From: Desulfotignum sp.
Lineage (GTDB): Bacteria > Desulfobacterota > Desulfobacteria > Desulfobacterales > Desulfobacteraceae
DNA: 64,000 bases
Assembly: GCA_018399285.1 (NCBI GenBank)
Contig: JAGYOW010000002.1
Coordinates: 62,001 to 126,000 of the forward strand
Direction of reading: 5' to 3'
The notes beneath the pieces were generated by a model that saw nothing but the letters and a program-made list of their open reading frames with translations, did no database searches and was not told where the DNA came from. A program made the position numbers and the translations under genes. Within the stretch, counting starts at the first letter, position 1, and every line of letters starts with the position of its first letter. This document shows, in pieces, positions 57,288-64,000 of the stretch.

Positions 57288-59063
57288 TTATTGACCATTA
57301 TGTAATTGTCGGATTTCTTGCTGTTTTAATTTCAATAATTGCATCAAGTCTTTGTCACAGCCTATTTCCGCACGTTTGATTTGTTCTGTCAGCCCGCTGT
57401 CTTGTTTTTTTCTGATCCGGATTATCCGCTGAATAATGGCAGTCACAGCATCTTTCAGATCCGTATTGTCATCCATTCCGTCTGCCATGGCCAAGGAGGC
57501 CACCATCTCCCGATCCGCATCTGTTTCCATTTTAGTCATGATCCGGGTGACAAACGCATCCGGCGCCGGATCAGCCTGAACCATGATGCGCCCGATCCGG
57601 CATAGCTGTTGAGAATAAAAATGATCCAGCACCCCGGAGCCTGCCACTTTTGAAATAATTTGGGGCCACTGAAGCATCAGAGACAGCAGCTGCCGCTCCC
57701 GGGGATCTGAAGCCAGCTCAGAATCCGATGGCTCCATATCCGAGTGCCGATCCACAGTTGTCTTGCTTTTGATCACCTGTTCCCGGACTTTTTCCAGTAC
57801 AGCCGCTTCATCAATGTTCAAGGTTTCCGCCAGCTCGTTGACATGCAAAGACCGAAGCGCACTGTCCTGAATATCGGCTATATACGGAATTAAATCAGCC
57901 AGAACCCGTGCCCGTCCCGCCACGGAAGATCCATGGGTGTCCATTGCCACCTGCCGCAAGAACGGCATCACCGACCGTGCCCGGGCCGCCAGATCCAGAA
58001 ATGCATCCGGACCGTGTTTCAATACAAAAGCATCCGGATCATCACCTTTGGGCAGAATCAGGATCCGAGTGTCCACGCCTTCGTTCAGAAAGGTTTTGAT
58101 GCTGCGCCGGGCCGCATTGATCCCTGCGGCATCCGAATCGAAAACCAGCACCATGGCAGGGGCATATCCTTTGAGAATCCGCACATGTTCAGCGGTCAAG
58201 GCGGTGCCCAGGGTGGCTACCGTGTTTTTGATCCCGTTCTGGAACAAAGTGAGAAAATCAAAATAGCCTTCCACAATATGCACCACCCTTGCATTGCGGC
58301 AGTGGGATTTGGCTGCATGCAGTCCGTACAGGATCCGGGTTTTGCTGTACACCGGGGTTTCCGGTGAATTCATATATTTGGGCATTTGATCGTCCATGAC
58401 CCGGCCCCCGAACCCCGCCACCTGCATGTTGATATCAAAAATGGGAAACATGATCCGGTTACGGAACCGGTCATAAAATCCGGATTGATTCTTTCGAGGA
58501 ACCACCAGCCCTGAATTCAGTGCCACCTGCCGGGAGATGCGTGCTTTTTTCAGAAAACCGACCACATTTTCCCATTGATCCACGGAAAAACCCAGGTGAA
58601 ATTCATCCAGAGTGGCTGGCGTGATGCCTCTGTTTTCCAGATACTGCCGGGCGGATTGACCGGAAGGTGCATCATGCAGGAGAGCTTCATAATGGGCCAT
58701 TACCTTTTGATTGACGCGGAACAGGGTTTCTTTCAATGCCAGTTGTTTTTTTCTGGCCGGATCCAGATGTTGAGTATCGATCACGATATTGTATTTTCTG
58801 GCCAGCATTTTGGCGGCCTCCGGAAAAGACAGTCCGTGATATTTCATCACAAAAGACAGACTGTTTCCCCCGGCACCGCATCCGAAACAGTGAAAAATCT
58901 GTTTGGCCGGATTCACCGAAAACGACGGGGTTTTCTCGGAATGAAACGGGCACAGCCCGAAATAATTCTGGCCGGATTTTTTTAAAATCACCGATTCTGA
59001 TACGATATCCACTATGTCGGATGAGTGTAGAATTTCTGAAATTTTTTCTTCAGGAATAAGCAT
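57288..59063 (-). CDS. dnaG: DNA primase
   Basis: 591 residues. Synthesises RNA primers for replication. N-terminal zinc-binding domain with CPFHSEKTPSFSV and CFGCGAGG (Cys-His-Cys-Cys), RNA polymerase domain, TOPRIM motifs VEGYFDFL and VLVFDSDAAGINAA, and a C-terminal helicase-binding domain. First gene of the dnaG-rpoD pair, the macromolecular-synthesis arrangement without a linked rpsU. Direct repeats and a probable promoter lie just upstream. Confidence 0.97.
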   Translation of the reverse strand: MLIPEEKISEILHSSDIVDIVSESVILKKSGQNYFGLCPFHSEKTPSFSVNPAKQIFHCFGCGAGGNSLSFVMKYHGLSFPEAAKMLARKYNIVIDTQHLDPARKKQLALKETLFRVNQKVMAHYEALLHDAPSGQSARQYLENRGITPATLDEFHLGFSVDQWENVVGFLKKARISRQVALNSGLVVPRKNQSGFYDRFRNRIMFPIFDINMQVAGFGGRVMDDQMPKYMNSPETPVYSKTRILYGLHAAKSHCRNARVVHIVEGYFDFLTLFQNGIKNTVATLGTALTAEHVRILKGYAPAMVLVFDSDAAGINAARRSIKTFLNEGVDTRILILPKGDDPDAFVLKHGPDAFLDLAARARSVMPFLRQVAMDTHGSSVAGRARVLADLIPYIADIQDSALRSLHVNELAETLNIDEAAVLEKVREQVIKSKTTVDRHSDMEPSDSELASDPRERQLLSLMLQWPQIISKVAGSGVLDHFYSQQLCRIGRIMVQADPAPDAFVTRIMTKMETDADREMVASLAMADGMDDNTDLKDAVTAIIQRIIRIRKKQDSGLTEQIKRAEIGCDKDLMQLLKLKQQEIRQLHNGQ

Positions 59064-59103
59064 CGCTTCAGGGATGACTCCAAATTGTCAAAAACAGTGT
59101 TGC

Positions 59104-59142
59104 TATAAAACCTGAAAATAGGTATAAAACCTGAATTGTCAA
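59104..59142 (-). promoter_or_regulatory. Probable dnaG-rpoD promoter with tandem 13-bp repeat
   Basis: On the - strand TTGACA (59142-59137), 16-base spacer, TATTTT (59120-59115). Two exact copies of TATAAAACCTGAA (+ strand, 59104-59116 and 59123-59135), 19 bp apart, cover the spacer and the region just past the -10 box. Confidence 0.45.
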
Positions 59143-59158
59143 TCACCGGAATTCATGA

Positions 59159-59887
59159 TTATGCCCGGGCTGAAATCCGTATGGCTTCTTTCAGATCCAG
59201 GCTGCCCTCGTAAAGTGCTCGTCCTGTAATGACACCGGTGACTCCGAACCGGGCAATCTCACAGATGTTTTCAATGTCTTCCAGGGTGGCCACGCCCCCT
59301 GATGCGATCACCGGGATGGAAATTGCCCGGGCCAGGGCTGCTGTTTCCTGGATATTGGGTCCAGTCTGCATGCCGTCTCTGTGGATATCGGTAAAATTAA
59401 TGGCAGCCACCCCTGAGGATTCAAATGATTTGGCCAGATCCACGGCCCGGGTTTCAGAGGTTCGGCTCCAGCCTTCCACCGCCACCATCCCGTTTCTGGC
59501 ATCGATTCCCACCACGATTTTTCCAGGAAACTTCTTGCAGGCATCCCTGACGAATTCCGGCCGGTATACGGCTTCACTGCCGATGATCACTCTGGAAACT
59601 CCGGCTTTCAGATATTTTTCAATGGTCGAAATGTCCCGGATACCTCCGCCCACCTGAATGGGAACGGTGACCTGATCCAGAATGGAAGTGATACTGTCAA
59701 AATTCACGGCGGATTTGGCAAACGCACCGTCCAGGTCCACCACATGAATCCATTGAGCGCCTAAAGATTCCCATTTCACAGCCATGACCGCCGGATCGGC
59801 TGCATATTCAGTCGCGTCTTCCATGCGACCCTGGCGCAGGCGGACACATTTTCCCTGTTTAATGTCGACAGCGGGTATGATGAGCAT
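59159..59887 (-). CDS. hisA: ProFAR isomerase HisA
   Basis: 242 residues. Phosphoribosylformimino-5-aminoimidazole carboxamide ribotide isomerase, fourth step of histidine synthesis. TIM barrel starting MLIIPAVDIKQGKCVRLRQG (catalytic Asp8), QVGGGIRD, GIDARNG, FTDIHRDGMQTGPN (catalytic Asp) and IASGGVATLEDI. HisF is excluded by these half-barrel motifs. Start 59887 has AAGG upstream; the frame is open far into hisB but that part is not homologous. 31 bp after hisB. Confidence 0.95.
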   Translation of the reverse strand: MLIIPAVDIKQGKCVRLRQGRMEDATEYAADPAVMAVKWESLGAQWIHVVDLDGAFAKSAVNFDSITSILDQVTVPIQVGGGIRDISTIEKYLKAGVSRVIIGSEAVYRPEFVRDACKKFPGKIVVGIDARNGMVAVEGWSRTSETRAVDLAKSFESSGVAAINFTDIHRDGMQTGPNIQETAALARAISIPVIASGGVATLEDIENICEIARFGVTGVITGRALYEGSLDLKEAIRISARA

Positions 59888-59918
59888 AAGTCTTGCCTTT
59901 TTTGGTATCTGAAAAGGT

Positions 59919-60506
59919 TTAAAGCATCCCTTTGCTGGAAAGGGGCCGACCGGCGGAATCGGTCTTCCGGGTGGCCTGGTGAAGCGCCCGGCCCATGGCC
60001 TTGAATATGGATTCCAGCACATGATGTTCATTCACCCCGTAATCCGCGTTGATATGCAGGTTAAACCCGCCTTTGACACAGAATGACTGGAAAAACTCTT
60101 TGGCCAGATGTGCATCAAATGCGGTACCTGATTTCAGGTTGCCTGGAAAATGGTAGACCAGATACGGCCGGTTGGACAGATCGATGGTAACCCGGGAAAG
60201 GGCTTCATCCATGGGCACACAACTGTCACCGAACCGCTGAATTCCAGTTTTGTCTCCCAGCGCATCAGACAAGGCCTGACCCAGCACCAGTCCGACATCT
60301 TCCACAGTGTGGTGCAGGTCCACGTCCAGATCCCCGGTGGCCATCAGTTTCAGATCAAACCGGCCGTGCACGCAAAACGCGGTCAGCATATGATCGAAAA
60401 AAGGGATTCCTGATGAAATATCCGCCCGACCGGACCCGTCCAGGTTCAGGTGGATTTCAATTTTTGTCTCCCGGGTCTGTCTTGAAACGCCTGCGTCCCG
60501 CCCCAT
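59919..60506 (-). CDS. hisB: Imidazoleglycerol-phosphate dehydratase
   Basis: 195 residues, single-function form without the histidinol phosphatase domain of enterobacteria. Mn-dependent. Metal-binding repeats FFDHMLTAFCVHG with DLHHTVEDVGLVLGQAL, and HLAKEFFQSF with NEHHVLESIFKAMGRAL. AAGGA lies before the ATG. Forms a short operon with hisA; hisH, which often sits between them, is absent here. Confidence 0.96.
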   Translation of the reverse strand: MGRDAGVSRQTRETKIEIHLNLDGSGRADISSGIPFFDHMLTAFCVHGRFDLKLMATGDLDVDLHHTVEDVGLVLGQALSDALGDKTGIQRFGDSCVPMDEALSRVTIDLSNRPYLVYHFPGNLKSGTAFDAHLAKEFFQSFCVKGGFNLHINADYGVNEHHVLESIFKAMGRALHQATRKTDSAGRPLSSKGML

Positions 60507-60593
60507 GAAATATTCCTTGAAAATAGGTGAAAACCACTGTCAGGTCGTTGGCCCATCCATATCAAAAACAACGCAAATGTAATGAATCCTCTA

Positions 60594-60622
60594 AAAATAG
60601 GCAAAACATGCGTTGTTGTCAA
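60594..60622 (-). promoter_or_regulatory. Sigma-70-type promoter of hisB-hisA
   Basis: On the - strand TTGACA (60622-60617), 17-base spacer, TATTTT (60599-60594). The leader would be about 80 nt; no attenuator-like His-codon peptide was seen in it. Confidence 0.6.
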
Positions 60623-60646
60623 ATAATTTTTATGTATTGACCACAA

Positions 60647-61204
60647 TTATTTGATCAGAGAAATGATCTGCCTGAAATGGTCTCCTTTGGCCCGTTGCAG
60701 TAATTCAAAAAATATCATTTCCACCGAGGTAATCTGTGCACCGGCCTGAACAATCCGCTGAAGGCCCACAGCTTTGTTTTCCTGAGTTCTGGAAGACACG
60801 CAGTCCGATACTACCTGCACGTCACACCCTTTGACAACCAGATCCCGTGCTGTCTGGAATACACAGATATGGGTTTCAATGCCGGTGACCAGCACCTGGC
60901 TCCGTGACAATGCCTCAAATTTCTCCATGAAAACCGGCTCGTTACAACAGGAAAAACTGTCCTTTGCAATGGGAGAATCTTCAGCCATCAACGGCTGGAT
61001 TTCATCCACTGTGGGTCCGAGTTTTGAAGGAATCTGTTCCATCCAGAGAATGGGTACCCCCAGAATTTTCATCCCTTTGATGAAAATTTCCAGAGAATCG
61101 AATAATGTCTCATTGTCGCACATCATCCGGGCCAGTTTCCCCTGAACGTCCACCAATAGGACAACGGTCTTGTCAATGGAAAATATATTGCAATTTTGTT
61201 TCAT
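60647..61204 (-). CDS. Isochorismatase-family cysteine hydrolase
   Basis: 185 residues. Alpha/beta hydrolase of the YcaC/nicotinamidase/isochorismatase superfamily. The catalytic triad is visible: Asp19 (LLVDVQ), Lys81 (IAKDSFSC) and Cys114 (TGIETHICVFQTA), followed by the usual cis-peptide region. Substrate unknown. Its ATG overlaps the stop of the receiver-kinase gene (ATGA), so it is translationally coupled to a signalling protein, an unusual partner. Confidence 0.9.
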   Translation of the reverse strand: MKQNCNIFSIDKTVVLLVDVQGKLARMMCDNETLFDSLEIFIKGMKILGVPILWMEQIPSKLGPTVDEIQPLMAEDSPIAKDSFSCCNEPVFMEKFEALSRSQVLVTGIETHICVFQTARDLVVKGCDVQVVSDCVSSRTQENKAVGLQRIVQAGAQITSVEMIFFELLQRAKGDHFRQIISLIK

Positions 61205-62745
61205 AAGTCATACTCCGGTTTCGGCAGGCAAATGATGAAGTGACTGCCCTGATTGGGTTCGGATTCCACATGGATGGTGCCATGGTGGGATTCCACAATA
61301 CTTTTAACAATGGCCAGGCCTAAGCCGGTGCCGTTGATGAACCGGGTCTGCTCGTTTTTCACCCGAAAAAACCGATCAAAAATATGTTTTTTGTCTTCTT
61401 CGGAAATTCCCAGACCTGTATCAGCCACGTGTATGTTGACACAGTCATCGCTCTGGTCACACCACACATCGATTTTTCCGTTGGATGGTGTATACCGGAT
61501 GGCATTTGAAATCAAATTGGACACCACTTCTTCAATATTGGTGCGATTGGCTATGACCGAAAGCCCGTCCGGGCCGGGTTTCTGGGCCAGTTTCAAAGAT
61601 TTGCTATCCGCCTGATCCCGAAAGAACTGCACCTGATCCTTGATCAATTTTCCCAGATCAAGGGTTCCTCTTTCCTGATTGATGAGCCCGGACTCTATTT
61701 TGGACAGATCCAAAAGTTCCGATGCCAGCTGGGCCAGAGACGTGATCTTGTCGGCGCTGCGTTTCAGTATTTCAGTCTGTTTTTCCGTCAGATCTCCGGC
61801 CAGTCCGTCCAGAATCACTTTCATCTGCATGAGAATAGAGTTCAACGGACTTTTGATTTCATGGGCCACCATGGAAACAAAATCAGATTTAAGCTGATCC
61901 ATTTTCTTCAGGGTGGTGATGTCATGGAACACTGTTACCGCCCCCAGGTTCCGGTCAAGACGGTCCCGGAAAGGAAAACAGCGGATGCCAATGATTTTTT
62001 CTTCTTTGCTGTCTTCCGGGATCAGGTTCAACTCGTCTGTAATTTCTGAAAAATGTCCGGATGTCTGGGCAAGGGCCTGATCAATCATTTCCAGAATCCG
62101 GGGATGTGTGACAATGTCATTGACATGCCGGCCGATGCAAGATCGATTTTTGGATCCGATCATGTTCAAAAATGCCGGATTCGCCAGAACAATGCTTTTT
62201 TGATGATCCGTTGTCAGCACCCCTTCTTTTAAGGTATTGACCATGACACGCATCCGTGTTTTTTCGCTGGCAATATCCTGAAGGGTTCGGATGAACTCAA
62301 TGGCCTTGGAAATAACCACCCGCAGTTCCTGGGGGGAAAACGGTTTGGAAAGAAAATCAAACGCCCCTTTTTTCATGGTTTCAATGGAATGCTCCAGGGT
62401 GGCATAACCGGTAATCACAATGATAACTGTGTCTGGATGACGGGCCTTGATACCGGTCAGCACATCCATGCCGGACATGCCCGGCATCATCAGATCCAGC
62501 AGCACAATATCAAAATGGGCATCCTCGATCATTTTCAACCCTTTGATACCATTATCCGCCAGGGCCACCTCACACCCTTCCTGGCTCAGCAGCCGGTGGC
62601 AGGCTTTCTGGATCCGCTCTTCATCATCCACCACCAGAACTTTTGGTCGAAACGAAAACGCATCCGTCACTGTTTCCTGTGCTGCTTTCGCCATCTGTTT
62701 TTTCTCTACCGCTTCCATATCTGTATCTGACATCGCCTGTTCCAT
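61201..62745 (-). CDS. Receiver-PAS-histidine kinase (N-terminal REC hybrid)
   Basis: About 514 residues, soluble. Receiver domain at about 35-145 with Asp84 (VLLDLMMPG) and Lys134 (LSKPF). PAS domain at about 160-280. HisKA with His295 (MVAHEIKSPLNS). HATPase with N box NLISNAIRY, DTGLGI and GTGLGLAIV. No membrane helix, so input comes through phosphorylation of the receiver, perhaps by the neighbouring kinase, or the PAS ligand. Start unclear: ATG 62745, ATG 62733 and TTG 62757 are all possible and none has a good ribosome site. No DNA-binding output domain. Confidence 0.9.
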   Translation of the reverse strand: MEQAMSDTDMEAVEKKQMAKAAQETVTDAFSFRPKVLVVDDEERIQKACHRLLSQEGCEVALADNGIKGLKMIEDAHFDIVLLDLMMPGMSGMDVLTGIKARHPDTVIIVITGYATLEHSIETMKKGAFDFLSKPFSPQELRVVISKAIEFIRTLQDIASEKTRMRVMVNTLKEGVLTTDHQKSIVLANPAFLNMIGSKNRSCIGRHVNDIVTHPRILEMIDQALAQTSGHFSEITDELNLIPEDSKEEKIIGIRCFPFRDRLDRNLGAVTVFHDITTLKKMDQLKSDFVSMVAHEIKSPLNSILMQMKVILDGLAGDLTEKQTEILKRSADKITSLAQLASELLDLSKIESGLINQERGTLDLGKLIKDQVQFFRDQADSKSLKLAQKPGPDGLSVIANRTNIEEVVSNLISNAIRYTPSNGKIDVWCDQSDDCVNIHVADTGLGISEEDKKHIFDRFFRVKNEQTRFINGTGLGLAIVKSIVESHHGTIHVESEPNQGSHFIICLPKPEYDL

Positions 62746-62774
62746 CCTATTGTTCAATTTTTAACTCGATACAA

Positions 62775-64000
<1,226 letters not shown>

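Overview
The window reads as ordinary chromosomal backbone of a Gram-negative bacterium, most likely a strictly anaerobic, sulfate-reducer-type member of the Desulfobacterota (Desulfobacteraceae-like). The basis is the gene repertoire (a 1,198-residue FAD/Fe-S oxidoreductase fusion, duplicated PrkA with YeaH and SpoVR, an HPr-domain fusion, many PAS histidine kinases), the protein style and the balanced base composition. The genus is inference. No insertion sequence, prophage, integrase, CRISPR array or composition break was seen. Genes are densely packed, many start and stop codons overlap, and most promoters found are close to the sigma-70 consensus.

Region 1 (1-11.7 kb, mostly + strand): the 3' part of guaA, an anchored coiled-coil protein, a 58-residue four-cysteine protein, then (on -) a LysM lytic transglycosylase, followed by an inositol-phosphatase-like protein, rbgA, a tail-specific protease, a large AsmA/TamB-like envelope protein, an acyl-ACP thioesterase and recX. 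Region 2 (11.8-20.6 kb, - strand): an envelope quality-control block. It has a PpiD-type foldase, an M16 zinc protease broken by a frameshift, tRNA-Ala(GGC), and an OmpR-type regulator, sensor kinase and HtrA/DegP protease in one line. Region 3 (20.6-31.4 kb): a small membrane protein and an ABC-F ATPase on +, facing a coupled - strand run prfC-serC-serA-(FAD/Fe-S dehydrogenase)-rsmE. The dehydrogenase has the architecture of YdiJ and probably recycles the D-2-hydroxyglutarate made by SerA.

Region 4 (31.5-40.1 kb): ugd and a UDP-glucuronate 4-epimerase flank pepN, which appears to be transcribed as a leaderless mRNA. Then come an EI24/CysZ-like membrane protein, a class IV aminotransferase and a class III nucleotidyl cyclase. 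Region 5 (40.1-51 kb, - strand): prkA-yeaH-spoVR-second prkA-like gene, running into mfd, behind a near-perfect promoter. Region 6 (51-55.4 kb, - strand): nif3-like, zinc-ribbon coiled-coil gene, RNase P RNA, an uncharacterised protein ending in an HPr domain, ispD; tRNA-Met(CAT) lies upstream. Region 7 (55.4-64 kb, - strand): dnaG-rpoD, hisB-hisA, an isochorismatase-type hydrolase coupled to a receiver-PAS-kinase, and a second PAS kinase cut by the right edge.

The most notable items are the HPr-domain fusion with both phosphorylation-site equivalents kept, the two-PrkA module, the SerA/D-2-hydroxyglutarate dehydrogenase coupling, the hidden four-cysteine protein, the leaderless pepN and the frameshifted M16 protease. 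No wholly new defence or mobile system was found.
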